A DNA stretch of 64,000 bases, taken from contig DASRMS010000183.1 in assembly GCA_035647835.1 (NCBI GenBank), positions 1 through 64,000 on the forward strand, written 5' to 3'. Origin of the DNA: UBA9865 sp035647835. Lineage in GTDB: Bacteria; Bacillota; Dethiobacteria; Dethiobacterales; Dethiobacteraceae. This document shows positions 36,655 through 45,598 of the stretch, piece by piece. The notes beneath the pieces are model-generated. The model was not told the DNA's origin. It made no database searches and worked only from the letters and a program-made list of their open reading frames with translations. Every line of letters begins with the position of its first letter. Within the stretch, counting starts at the first letter, position 1. Position numbers and translations under genes: made by a program.

Positions 36655-36772
36655 CATTGCAAAGCACCTTCCCCGACTTGCGAGTGGCATACTGCTTTGA
36701 ACTCACGGTTACAGTGGGGAGCGCTCAGGGTTTGCACCTGATTCCCTTTATACTCAGAAAAGTACCTGTATC
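36655..36772 (-). promoter_or_regulatory. Truncated cobalamin riboswitch upstream of trmO
   Basis: On the minus strand the 5' part and core of a B12 riboswitch are present: AGGTACT, GGGAATCAGGTGCAAA, CCACTGTAACCGTGAG and GTCGGGGAAGG. The 3' segment that the intact copies at 43.1 and 53.1 kb have (GCCAGGAAACCTGCCTG) is missing, so the closing helix cannot form, and there is no terminator. It is a decayed copy of the element in front of cbiD. Confidence 0.85.
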
Positions 36773-36909
36773 CCTACATATTTAATACTGCATATAGGTT
36801 ACCAAATAGTGCGATTCAATGCAAAATCTATTTTTTAGAGTACTAAACGTCTCGTTGCCGCCGTACTTAATGATTCTACCTCTGGTTGAGTAAATCTATC
36901 ACAAAGCGG

Positions 36910-36938
36910 TTGCTGATTTATCTTCCCTATGCAATACT
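36910..36938 (+). promoter_or_regulatory. Conserved promoter candidate of XRE gene, copy 1
   Basis: TTGCTG and TGC-AATACT (extended -10) are separated by 17 nt and are unchanged in the copy at 53391. Confidence 0.4.
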
Positions 36939-36964
36939 AAAGCAGGAAAGGGAGATGAATTACT

Positions 36965-38110
36965 ATGACAAATTACGCTAGCGGACGCTTAATTGCAGAA
37001 CTGCGCAAAGCAAAGAACATGACACAGAAAGAACTGGCGGCATATCTTAATGTATCTGATAAAGCAGTATCAAAATGGGAACGTGGCGAGAACTATCCTG
37101 AAGTCTCCATTTTGCCCCAACTGGCAAATAAACTCGAAATTACAGTGGATGAGCTTTTAAGTGGGAAAATTGCTCCGCAGACTGCAAGTTCAGCTGACCT
37201 TCCTGAGGCGGAGCAAGTTTATGCATATTCCTGCTTATTAGAAGATGCCCGCTTAAGATACAACAAACACACCTTAACAGCTTATGCCATATTAGCTATT
37301 GGTATCCTAACCGGCTCCATCATCTTAAACAATATTCTCCCACAGGTTGCTGCGGTGGCCTTGGCTTTGACAGGAACGCTCTTTTATTATTTTGCCAATA
37401 TCCAATATCAGAATGGCAGAGATAGATTTGTACAGTTTGCACCAGCAGCTGTTACTGCAGATGGGACATCTGTCACTCTGATAAAATACGGTAATACTTT
37501 TATCAGTACCACTGCTTTCCTATTACTCAGCATTGCTACCATAGCTGCACGCAGTCCTCATAACTTATTTATTCAGGACAACTATCTGTTGATTGATAAG
37601 ATTATGCCGTTCCCTGCCCTTTTGCTGATTATTATCATCAATCTTACTATGTATGCATACTTTTTTAATGGCTATAGTAGGGATCGTTTGCAAAAGATCT
37701 CCAGAGGTGATTTTGTCAAAATACTAAGCAGCTTCTGCGTTTCATTAATCCTTGCCGCACTTGTGCTAAGCGTTCAGCTCCAAATGATTATCACTAAGGG
37801 AGCATATAATTCAGCTTTGGTCAATAATGTAACCTTACTGGCCTTAGTCTTCGCTGTATTAACCAACTTTTGCTTACTGTTCTTTAATAACCGCCGCACC
37901 TTTAAAAAGTTCTTGCACATTTTTGTCGTATCTATGCTGCAAGCCGGTCTTCTCATCTGTGCAGCGAATCAATATGTCGTCTCCACAATGCATTATGATA
38001 CCAATGTTCTTGGCCTCGTCTACACTGGCAATATCATCACAGTGGTGATGCTTGCTTTAACAATCTTCCACTTTGCCTTTATACAACTATCTCGAAAAAA
38101 ATACGCTTAA
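36965..38110 (+). CDS. XRE-type HTH membrane protein, copy 1
   Basis: This 381-residue protein has an N-terminal Cro/XRE helix-turn-helix (about residues 8-62; MTQKELAAYLNVSDKAVSKW) followed by about eight hydrophobic segments from residue 100 to the end. A DNA-binding domain fused to a membrane domain suggests a membrane-tethered regulator; the signal is unknown. It starts at ATG 36965 behind AAAGGGAGATG. It has a near-identical paralog at 53446, and in both cases a cobalamin riboswitch lies divergently upstream, so the gene and riboswitch were duplicated together. Confidence 0.9.
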   Translation: MTNYASGRLIAELRKAKNMTQKELAAYLNVSDKAVSKWERGENYPEVSILPQLANKLEITVDELLSGKIAPQTASSADLPEAEQVYAYSCLLEDARLRYNKHTLTAYAILAIGILTGSIILNNILPQVAAVALALTGTLFYYFANIQYQNGRDRFVQFAPAAVTADGTSVTLIKYGNTFISTTAFLLLSIATIAARSPHNLFIQDNYLLIDKIMPFPALLLIIIINLTMYAYFFNGYSRDRLQKISRGDFVKILSSFCVSLILAALVLSVQLQMIITKGAYNSALVNNVTLLALVFAVLTNFCLLFFNNRRTFKKFLHIFVVSMLQAGLLICAANQYVVSTMHYDTNVLGLVYTGNIITVVMLALTIFHFAFIQLSRKKYA

Positions 38111-38159
38111 AGCTTTATTTTTGCTGCCGCCAGCGAGCTCTGCGCCAAGAAGAAGTTAG

Positions 38160-38201
38160 AAAGCCGCAGCCCCATAGATGGGCTGCGGCTTTGTCATTTT
38201 T
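38160..38201 (+). terminator. Terminator of XRE gene, copy 1
   Basis: A 13-bp stem AAAGCCGCAGCCC / GGGCTGCGGCTTT is followed by GTCATTTTT. The region from here to 38395 holds nothing else I can name. Confidence 0.85.
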
Positions 38202-38395
38202 GCAGTTAAAATATGGCAGCTAAAGTGTGTTATTTGGATCTGAAAAATTATACCTACAGTCTTTCGCAGCTCCATCAGCGCCTATGATTGTCTTGTACGA
38301 TGCTGCTATGATATTAATATGTCCCTTGCCAAAAACGCTGCCCGCCATTCTAGAGTAGAAGACATAAGTTTTGATTTCTGATCAGCTCAATTCTT

Positions 38396-39193
38396 TTAGA
38401 TAATCTGTCTTTGCTTTCTGCTACTGCTTAAGGGCAGAAAAAATGGGCAATTATGTTCTCTGTCAGCAATTACTTTAGCCTCAATCTTAAAGACATCACG
38501 TAACATTTGTTCAGATATAACATCTGCTGGGGCTCCGTCATGATAAATACCCCCGTCTTTAAGTACTGCAATTCTGTTGGAATAACGCGCGGCCTGATTT
38601 AAATCATGTAAGATCATGACAATCGTCAGAGATAAGCTTGAATTTAATTTTTTTACTAACTCTAGGATCTCAAATTGATAACAGATATCTAGAAAAGTAG
38701 TAGGTTCATCCAACAGCAAGATTTCTGGCTCTTGGGCTAGTGTCATTGCAAACCAAACCCGCTGCCGCTCTCCTCCAGACAAAGTTGAAACTCTGCGATG
38801 CTGCAAATCCGTTATTCTCGTCTCTGCAATAGCCCAATCTACTACTTCCTGGTCTTCGCTCTTAAGGCGTGAGTTCCACCCGAGGTAAGGATAGCGACCA
38901 TAAGAAACTAAATCCCTTGTTGTAAAATCATCAGGCACTTGTGGCATTTGCGGCAGCATGGCAATCTTTCGGGCAACTGCTCGGGTATTTAAGCTAAAGA
39001 GTGATTGATTTTCTAAATAGATTGTGCCTGACGTAGGTTTTAGGTTTCTTGCTAATGCTTTTAAAATAGTAGATTTTCCAGAACCATTAATACCGATGAT
39101 CGTCATTAAATCCCCTTTGTTTATCACTAAACTTAGGTTATTAATAATTCGGTGATCATTGTAGGCTAAAGTAATGTTTTCAGCTCTTAACAT
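38396..39193 (-). CDS. btuD: ABC ATPase of FecE/BtuD type
   Basis: This 265-residue ATPase has Walker A GINGSGKST, signature LSGGERQRVWFAMTL and Walker B LLLDEPTTFLD, which is typical of iron-siderophore and B12 importers. ATG 39193 has AAGGAGG upstream and overlaps the permease gene by 14 nt. It is the last gene of an operon that begins behind a cobalamin riboswitch at 43.1 kb, which favours a corrinoid cargo over iron. The symbol rests on this context, not on a substrate-specific motif. Confidence 0.8.
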   Translation of the reverse strand: MLRAENITLAYNDHRIINNLSLVINKGDLMTIIGINGSGKSTILKALARNLKPTSGTIYLENQSLFSLNTRAVARKIAMLPQMPQVPDDFTTRDLVSYGRYPYLGWNSRLKSEDQEVVDWAIAETRITDLQHRRVSTLSGGERQRVWFAMTLAQEPEILLLDEPTTFLDICYQFEILELVKKLNSSLSLTIVMILHDLNQAARYSNRIAVLKDGGIYHDGAPADVISEQMLRDVFKIEAKVIADREHNCPFFLPLSSSRKQRQII

Positions 39194-40217
39194 CGCGAGT
39201 TAATCCTCCTTTCAGTAGATATAAAAAGAACGGCGCTCCCAACATAGCCATAATAATTCCTACTGGCACTTCTATAGGATCCATTGCAATTCTGGCCACA
39301 GTGTCACAAAACATCACAAGCGTTGCCCCAAAGATAGTACTTGCCGGCAGCAGATAACGATAATCTGAACCAATAATAAGACGAACGGTATGCGGCACAA
39401 TTAGACCAACAAACCCCAGCATTCCTACTACACTCACAGCACTGGCAGCCAATAGCGATGCCAGCGCAACCAAAACTAACCTCATCCTTTCAACATTGAC
39501 ACCTAAATTCGTGGCAATTTCATCGCCTAAGGCCAAAACATTTAGTTTATTAGCCAGGATAGAAACAAGTACTAGCCCTACCAAAGCGTATGGCCATAAT
39601 AAAGAGAAATGTTTCCAACTTCTCGCGGCTAACCCACCTACCATAAAATCAATCACCCCATGTACTCTATTGGGGAAAAACACCATTAAGGCATTAATCC
39701 AAGCACTTAAGAACGAAGAAACAGCGACTCCGGCCAGTACCATCCGCATGGGTTTAATACCTCCCTTCCACGCTAGTGCATATATTAACAGCGTGGCAGC
39801 TAATGAGCCCAAAAATGCACAAGGTATAATTAGGTAGTAATGCTTGGGCAGGAGCACCAGAATAATAGTTGCAGCTATACCCGCACCTGAGGAAACACCA
39901 ATAATGCTGGGGGAAGCAAGAGGGTTTTTCATGACTCCCTGTAGAATTCCGCCTGATAGAGATAAACAGATGCCTACTAAACCGGCTACGATTGTTCTGG
40001 GCAAACGAATATTCCAAATGATTTGTCTGTTCGTAGTTTCTGTCTTATTAACAATTGCCTCAATTACTTCTGGTATAGTAATTTTCAATGATCCCATCCC
40101 AACACTAAAGAGAAAGGAGAGCACGCACAGCACTAATAGCAGGAGGATCACGGCAAGCCTAAAACTATTTCTTTGTCTCATTAGTTTAATACTTTCTACC
40201 TGGTGTGCAACATTCAT
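39180..40217 (-). CDS. btuC: ABC permease of FecCD/BtuC type
   Basis: This 345-residue permease has about nine to ten membrane segments and the FecCD family blocks RLPRTIVAGLVGICLSLSGG, NPLASPSIIGVSSGAG and GFVGLIVPHTVR. I prefer ATG 40217, because GGAG lies 9 nt upstream; ATG 40232 is also in frame but that GGAG would then be inside the gene. The gene is translationally coupled to the SBP gene. It forms the channel of the probable corrinoid importer. Confidence 0.82.
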   Translation of the reverse strand: MNVAHQVESIKLMRQRNSFRLAVILLLLVLCVLSFLFSVGMGSLKITIPEVIEAIVNKTETTNRQIIWNIRLPRTIVAGLVGICLSLSGGILQGVMKNPLASPSIIGVSSGAGIAATIILVLLPKHYYLIIPCAFLGSLAATLLIYALAWKGGIKPMRMVLAGVAVSSFLSAWINALMVFFPNRVHGVIDFMVGGLAARSWKHFSLLWPYALVGLVLVSILANKLNVLALGDEIATNLGVNVERMRLVLVALASLLAASAVSVVGMLGFVGLIVPHTVRLIIGSDYRYLLPASTIFGATLVMFCDTVARIAMDPIEVPVGIIMAMLGAPFFLYLLKGGLTRDVKS

Positions 40218-40232
40218 TTTAATTTTCTCCAT

Positions 40233-41216
40233 TTAATCAAGTGTAACGCCTGGATAGAGGATATTGGCAAGATAAGCGAAGGCTTCCGGATATCTAACAT
40301 TCGGTTTATACATAAACAAATCCTTAGGAAGATAGTGAATGTTGCCTTCTTTTACGGCTCTAATGCCAGCCCAGGCTTGGTTTGACGACACATCCTCCTT
40401 AATCCTTGCCTTACATTCCTCTAGATCACCCATTGTGGTAATTAAGATCACATCAGGATCGCTTTCCACAATTTTCTCCAGACTAAAGTTAACCCTTACA
40501 TCACCTTCGGCTAGTGTATCGGTAACAATGTTTTCTCCACCCAAGATATCTACCATGTTACCAGTTTGTGCGGTTGGCAGCTCGCAGGTCACTGATTTAG
40601 AAGAAGCAAAAAGGATCAAGACTTTAGGCTTGCGTTCATCTACTGTCTTGTCCACAATTTCCTTAACTTCATCATCAAGTTGACTAATATCGGTCTCAAA
40701 AATATCTCTGCGCCCAGTGATTCTAGTAAATACATCTAGATTCTCAAAGAAGTCTTGGTAATCATAGAATTCACAGTAGAGTGTCTCTATTTTATTTTGA
40801 GCGAAGACATCTTTTATTTCACGGTGAGCAGCCATTGTACTGGTCATGATAATCAAATCTGGTTGCATAGCAATAATTTTCTCTAGGTTCGGACTGCCGA
40901 CACTGCCTAATATTTCTATACTTTCTGCTTCTGGAGGCACATTCTCTGTTCCACTCACTCTACCCACTGCTGTGCCACCGGCAAGATACCATAAATCAAG
41001 CAGCGAGTTCATGAGAACAACAACTTTTTTTGGTTCCTTAGTTATTACAACTTCATTACCTAACGGATCCATTATTGTAATGCTGCGTTCATCTTCAGCT
41101 CTAATCAGTTCAGGCGTTTGATAGTCGTTATTGGCAGTTCCCTCACAACCAAACAGCAACATAATCAACACAACACACAGCGAAAAGTAAACGCAAAACT
41201 TAATTTTTCTTTTCAT
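40233..41216 (-). CDS. btuF: ABC substrate-binding lipoprotein, BtuF/FepB type
   Basis: This 327-residue protein has a lipoprotein signal ending at LLFGC (Cys24) and a type III periplasmic-binding fold (ITIMDPLGNEVVI, PDLIIMTSTMAA). ATG 41216 has GGGAGG upstream. It lies 76 nt after the cobD-like gene with no terminator between, so it belongs to the riboswitch-controlled operon. Corrinoid binding is inferred from that context; iron-chelate binding is the alternative. Confidence 0.8.
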   Translation of the reverse strand: MKRKIKFCVYFSLCVVLIMLLFGCEGTANNDYQTPELIRAEDERSITIMDPLGNEVVITKEPKKVVVLMNSLLDLWYLAGGTAVGRVSGTENVPPEAESIEILGSVGSPNLEKIIAMQPDLIIMTSTMAAHREIKDVFAQNKIETLYCEFYDYQDFFENLDVFTRITGRRDIFETDISQLDDEVKEIVDKTVDERKPKVLILFASSKSVTCELPTAQTGNMVDILGGENIVTDTLAEGDVRVNFSLEKIVESDPDVILITTMGDLEECKARIKEDVSSNQAWAGIRAVKEGNIHYLPKDLFMYKPNVRYPEAFAYLANILYPGVTLD

Positions 41217-41292
41217 TTAAATTTACCTCCCATACAAACTTTAATATTTGCCGCACTAGTAACATGATAGTCACCTGTAATAAAACAAAACA

Positions 41293-42387
41293 TTACCCCT
41301 GCTTCCTGCTGCACAAGGCTTCTATTAATGTCTGATTTTCAGTATGGTTTCGGACTGCTACACGGACGTAGCGCTGGTTAAGTCCCTGGTAGTTACCACA
41401 GTCACGGATGAGAATCTTCTGTCTGAGCAGCTCTGCCTGCAATTCAACTGAAGCTGCCTGCAAACTTTCCAACAATATATAGTTGGCTCCAGGAGTAAAA
41501 GGATAAATATCCGGTATCGTTTGTAAAGCGAGGTAAAGCTCATGGGCTTGAGCAGTAATCATTTCTACCGACTTTTCCAGAAAAGTCTTATCTCGTAGGA
41601 CAAATTCGCCTGCTAATTGCGCCAAACTATTCACGCTCCATGGATCCCTGTTTTTAACGATGGCGTCACAAAGCTGCGGCGCGGCAGCCAAAAAACCCAG
41701 CCTTAGCCCCGGAATGGCATACATTTTAGTCATTGAGCAGAGGACAACTACGTGTTCAGCTGCCATTTGCAGGAGAGTTCTCTCCTGCCAGTCTGCAGAA
41801 AACTCGAGAAAAGCTTCATCAATAACCAGATAAGCATGACTTTGGGCACATGCTTCACTAACAGCTAGAACTTCAGCTCGACTTAGGCCGCAGCCCGTAG
41901 GGTTATTGGGATTACACAGCATCACCAGCGCAGGACGCTCTTGTTTGATTTGCTCACATATTTGTTCAACCTGCAGTTTAAATTCATGCTTTCGCTGCAG
42001 ATAATGATAACTGACCGCTCTCCCTGCAGCCTGAGCTGCTTTGGCATAAAGATTAAAACTCGGTGCCGGAATCAGGGCTGTACCAGCTGGTAGAATACGC
42101 ATTAGCGTATAAATTAATTCCCCTGCACCGTTGCCAACAACAATATTCTGTCGCGGTTGATAGTACTCCCTGATAACGTTTACTAGTTTACGGCAAGCAG
42201 GATCAGGATAGGCAGTAACAGTCGCCAGCTGCTCTGCCAAAAATGCTAACAGTCCGGCAGGCGGACCTAAGGGATTGATGTTTGCACTAAAATCAACTAT
42301 TTCCTTGGGGTCAAAGCCATAAGCTTCTGCTGCTGTTTTCACATCGCCGCCATGACCAAAAGGATGTAGTTTAGCTTGTTGCTGCAT
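41293..42387 (-). CDS. cobD: L-threonine-O-3-phosphate decarboxylase (CobD-like aminotransferase fold)
   Basis: This 364-residue PLP enzyme makes (R)-1-amino-2-propanol phosphate for the nucleotide loop of cobalamin. The PLP Lys lies in SMTKMYAIPGLRLG, and CNPNNPTG is the fold-type I cofactor motif; the N-terminus HPFGHGGDV is typical of CobD. It could be confused with histidinol-phosphate aminotransferase, but its position after cobO favours CobD. ATG 42387 has GGAGGCTT upstream. Confidence 0.9.
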   Translation of the reverse strand: MQQQAKLHPFGHGGDVKTAAEAYGFDPKEIVDFSANINPLGPPAGLLAFLAEQLATVTAYPDPACRKLVNVIREYYQPRQNIVVGNGAGELIYTLMRILPAGTALIPAPSFNLYAKAAQAAGRAVSYHYLQRKHEFKLQVEQICEQIKQERPALVMLCNPNNPTGCGLSRAEVLAVSEACAQSHAYLVIDEAFLEFSADWQERTLLQMAAEHVVVLCSMTKMYAIPGLRLGFLAAAPQLCDAIVKNRDPWSVNSLAQLAGEFVLRDKTFLEKSVEMITAQAHELYLALQTIPDIYPFTPGANYILLESLQAASVELQAELLRQKILIRDCGNYQGLNQRYVRVAVRNHTENQTLIEALCSRKQG

Positions 42388-42411
42388 TGGTTAAAGCCTC
42401 CAATCTTTTAA

Positions 42412-42945
42412 TTAAAACTCGATGCCAGGCTGTGCTTTTATCCCTGCCTGGTAGTGATGCTTCCTCAAGCTCACTTCGCTGACAAGATCGGCAGCAGCAA
42501 TAATCTCTTGCCGAGCATAGCGCCCAGTCAGTACAAGATTGACATGCTGAGGACGTTCCTGACACATCGTTAAGACGTCAGTGAGATTAAGCAATTCATT
42601 GTGCAGGGCATAATTAATCTCATCGAAAATAACCAGCTCATAGTCCCCTGAGCGTAAGGCCTGACGTCCTTTAGCCAGCACAGCTTTGGCATCAGCCACA
42701 TCTGCCAGGGGATCAAAGCCTCCCTTGCCTCTAAAAGTACTCCTTTTTGACTGCACTACTGTGATATTGGGCAGATACTTGCGGATAGCCTGAATTTCTC
42801 CATATGTGGGGTCACTTTTGCGAAACTGGACCATAAATACCTTTTTGCCGTGTCCACTGGTACGTAAGGCCAGACCGAGTGCTGCCGTTGTTTTCCCTTT
42901 ACCGTTTCCTGTGTAGACCATGATTATGCCTTGGTTTTCCTGCAG
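42412..42945 (-). CDS. cobO: Cob(I)yrinic acid a,c-diamide adenosyltransferase
   Basis: This protein of about 177 residues attaches the 5'-deoxyadenosyl ligand to corrinoids (CobA/CobO/BtuR type). The P-loop is GNGKGKTTAALGLALR, and VIFDEINYAL is the second nucleotide motif. The start is unusual: the strong SD AAGGAGG is 8 nt before a CTG at 42945, while the next in-frame ATG is 24 nt further downstream and a TTG at 42975 has no SD. It is the first gene after the 43.1-kb riboswitch. Confidence 0.88.
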   Translation of the reverse strand: MQENQGIIMVYTGNGKGKTTAALGLALRTSGHGKKVFMVQFRKSDPTYGEIQAIRKYLPNITVVQSKRSTFRGKGGFDPLADVADAKAVLAKGRQALRSGDYELVIFDEINYALHNELLNLTDVLTMCQERPQHVNLVLTGRYARQEIIAAADLVSEVSLRKHHYQAGIKAQPGIEF

Positions 42946-43028
42946 TGATATCACCTCCTTAACAGCAGCTGTCAAGCTGCAGCCAGAAATAACAAGCTCA
43001 GGCCAATCGGCCTGATCTAAATGAGCGT

Positions 43029-43062
43029 AAAAAAGACACGTCTCCCTTAACCCGAGGGCACG
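43029..43062 (-). terminator. Expression-platform terminator of the cobO riboswitch
   Basis: CGTGCCCT-CGGGTTA-AGGGAGACG followed by TGTCTTTTTT is conserved with the element in front of cbiD (53059-53093). A second small hairpin TCAGGCC-AATC-GGCCTGA lies at 42998-43015. Confidence 0.7.
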
Positions 43063-43073
43063 ATATACTGTTT

Positions 43074-43226
43074 AACACAGGCAGGTTTCCTGGCTGCCGG
43101 TCAACATTGCAAAGCGCCTTCCCCGACAAGGCGAGTGGCCTACTGCTTTGCAACTCACGGTTACAGTGGCGGGACCGCTCAGGCTTTGCACCTGATTCCC
43201 TTTATACTCGTAAGAGTACCTGTTTT
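43074..43226 (-). promoter_or_regulatory. Cobalamin riboswitch upstream of cobO
   Basis: On the minus strand the B12 aptamer landmarks occur in order: ACAGGTACTC, GGGAATCAGGTGCAAA, CCGCCACTGTAACCGTG, GGCCACTCG, GTCGGGGAAGGCGC and GCCAGGAAACCTGCCTG. It lies between cbiB and cobO and should stop transcription of cobO-cobD-btuFCD when adenosylcobalamin is bound. Confidence 0.95.
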
Positions 43227-43246
43227 ATCGCATCTGTAGTTGTGGA

Positions 43247-44203
43247 TTATAGTCTTACCAGCATTAAAATTAGTGCTTTAATGATCAAACCGATAGCTAA
43301 GAAAATCATGGCGGTCAGACGCATTAGTTTAGTAGTAGTAACAATATCATCGACATTGGCCAAGCGCCCTTCCTGCCATAGCAAGGGCCGCTGGGTGAAG
43401 CCTCCATAGTACTTGTTTTCTCCGCCTAAAGTAACATTTAGGGCACCAGCTGTGGTGGCTTCGGCAAAGCCGCTGTTGGGACTGGGATGCTGATGACTGT
43501 CTCGCCGCATAGCAATAACAGCAGCTTTAACATCAAGCCGCAGTAGTGCGGCAGCCAGGAGCATCACCGGCACAGTCAGACGGGCTGGCAAAAAATTAGC
43601 TAAATCATCCAGCTTGGCTGCGGCACGGCCAAAATATAGATAACGCTCATTTTTATGACCAAGCATCGAATCCATGGTATTGACCGCTTTATAAAGTAAG
43701 GCTAGCGACGCTCCCCCAAGCAAGGCGTAAAAAAGTGGTGCCGTTACGCCATCCACTGTGTTTTCGGCAACTGTTTCCACGGCCGCCCGGGCCACTTCTG
43801 ACGCTGTTAATTCGTCAGTATCACGGCTCACGACTAAGCCCACAGCATAACGCGCCGTCGCTAACTCACCTGCACGTAAGGGCTTGATAATTTTTTCAGC
43901 CGCTTCCTGCAGGCCGCGAGCTGCCAGGGTAGTTGACAGTAAGACAATAATTACAAGTAACCCCAGATATTTATTAAACCGGGTAAAAGTAAACAGTAAG
44001 AGCTTGCTGCCAACATAAGTTGTCCCCAGGACTATCATCACCAGCACGGCCCCGGTTACAAGCTGGGCAGTGTTCGAGGCAGTCTCCCGACGTAAGCGTT
44101 TTTCCAATGCTCTGACTAAACGCCCCATTTGAATTACAGGATGGGGCAGCCAGGCTGGATCACCTATGGCTGCATCTAACAAAAAAGCACTCAATAATTC
44201 CAC
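43247..44203 (-). CDS. cbiB: Adenosylcobinamide-phosphate synthase
   Basis: This 318-residue membrane protein joins aminopropanol (phosphate) to adenosylcobyric acid. It has several membrane segments, and the family blocks AAIGDPAWLPHPV at the N-terminus, ENTVDGVTAPLFYALLGG and HQHPSPNSGFAEA. The start is GTG 44203 behind AAGGAGG, directly after the cbiA stop. It is the last gene of the cbiD operon, and the cobO riboswitch follows 20 nt later. Confidence 0.95.
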   Translation of the reverse strand: MELLSAFLLDAAIGDPAWLPHPVIQMGRLVRALEKRLRRETASNTAQLVTGAVLVMIVLGTTYVGSKLLLFTFTRFNKYLGLLVIIVLLSTTLAARGLQEAAEKIIKPLRAGELATARYAVGLVVSRDTDELTASEVARAAVETVAENTVDGVTAPLFYALLGGASLALLYKAVNTMDSMLGHKNERYLYFGRAAAKLDDLANFLPARLTVPVMLLAAALLRLDVKAAVIAMRRDSHQHPSPNSGFAEATTAGALNVTLGGENKYYGGFTQRPLLWQEGRLANVDDIVTTTKLMRLTAMIFLAIGLIIKALILMLVRL

Positions 44204-45598
44204 TTAGCCTGCCTCCTTACCACGGTTTGAACAGTTAGCTTCCTGCTGCCTGCGCTGCGCACAGACCGTAATAAACCGTTGTGCCAGCCGCGGATTAGCT
44301 AAAAAATGCAAATGAAGATATGAACCATAACAGTTATAGCTTCTTTCACCAGTCAGCTGTTGCTTTTCAGTCTGGTAGAGATAATTAGTCCCAGCCTGCT
44401 CCATCTCAGACCAACGAAACTCATGTCCCCGGCAGCTTTCCTGCGGCAGCAAGAGAGCATTGTTTGCCGTACCCCTGACTTCTACATAACCAAGGGCGCG
44501 GCGACCTTGATGCATACGAGAGTGCCCGGGGAAAATACCGCACATAGGGTAGGTTTGCTCCTCAAAGGTGGTCAGGGACTGAGCAAGATACATATAACCG
44601 CCGCATTCAGCATAAATGGGCAAACCCGCAGCTGCTGCTGTTTTCAGCTGTTCTCGCAAGGTAATATTTGCTGACAGTTCTTTGGCATACAGTTCGGGAA
44701 AACCTCCGCCTAAGATAGCACCATGGCAGTCTGTTGGCAGCTGGGTATCGTTAAGTGGTGAAAAAGGAATCAGCTCTGCTCCCAATGCCTGCAAATACTC
44801 AAGGTTTTCCTGATAGTAAAAATGGAAGGCTTCATCTTGCGCAACTGCAATCCGGCACCTGACAGGAACATGCTGTGCAGGAAAGACGGTCTCTGTAACT
44901 TCCGGCAGTTCACCTGCTGCAGCAGCAGCTGCTAACAAGGAGTCTAAATCAAAGTGTGTTTCGGCAAGATCTGCTAAGTTAGTAAAAAGGTCGGGTAGGT
45001 TTTCTGCTTCCGCCGTAGGCAGCAAACCCAAATGCCGCTCGGGTATAACAATCTTAGTGTCCTTGGGCAGCCAGCCTAGGACAGGCAGGTTCAGGTAATC
45101 TTTGACGGCCTTAGTCAGGATTTGATAATGACTGGGACTGCCCACATGGTTAAAAATCACACCGGCAAAGTTAACCTCAGGGTCAAACTGTAAATAGCCG
45201 CCCACCAGTGCCGCGGCACTGCGTGCCATTTTTGCCCCACTGGCCACTAAAACTACCGGCGTGTTGGTGATTTTCGCCAGCTGGGCAGAGCTGCCAGACT
45301 CTCCTTCATTTTTCCTGCCATCGTATAACCCCATTACACCTTCTATGATGGCAATGGCTGATGAAGGCACCCGTCGCTGCAGTATTTCCCTCACCTGTGC
45401 TGGCCGCAGCATCCAGCTATCCAGGTTGCTAGCGGACTGACCTGCTGCAGCACTATGAAAACCCGGATCTATATAATCCGGTCCTACTTTGAAGGGAATG
45501 ACAGTATGACCTCGTCGTTTGAGAGCGGCAATTATCGCGACTGTAATCGTTGTCTTACCTACACCGCTGTTGGTACCCGCTATAAGCAGACGTTTCAC
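44204..45598 (-). CDS. cbiA: Cobyrinic acid a,c-diamide synthase
   Basis: This 464-residue enzyme amidates the a and c side chains using glutamine and ATP. The N-terminal P-loop domain begins GTNSGVGKTT, and the C-terminal glutaminase-like domain has the active-site Cys in YAECGGYMYLAQSL. It starts at GTG 45598 and overlaps the cbiC stop. Confidence 0.96.
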   Translation of the reverse strand: MKRLLIAGTNSGVGKTTITVAIIAALKRRGHTVIPFKVGPDYIDPGFHSAAAGQSASNLDSWMLRPAQVREILQRRVPSSAIAIIEGVMGLYDGRKNEGESGSSAQLAKITNTPVVLVASGAKMARSAAALVGGYLQFDPEVNFAGVIFNHVGSPSHYQILTKAVKDYLNLPVLGWLPKDTKIVIPERHLGLLPTAEAENLPDLFTNLADLAETHFDLDSLLAAAAAAGELPEVTETVFPAQHVPVRCRIAVAQDEAFHFYYQENLEYLQALGAELIPFSPLNDTQLPTDCHGAILGGGFPELYAKELSANITLREQLKTAAAAGLPIYAECGGYMYLAQSLTTFEEQTYPMCGIFPGHSRMHQGRRALGYVEVRGTANNALLLPQESCRGHEFRWSEMEQAGTNYLYQTEKQQLTGERSYNCYGSYLHLHFLANPRLAQRFITVCAQRRQQEANCSNRGKEAG

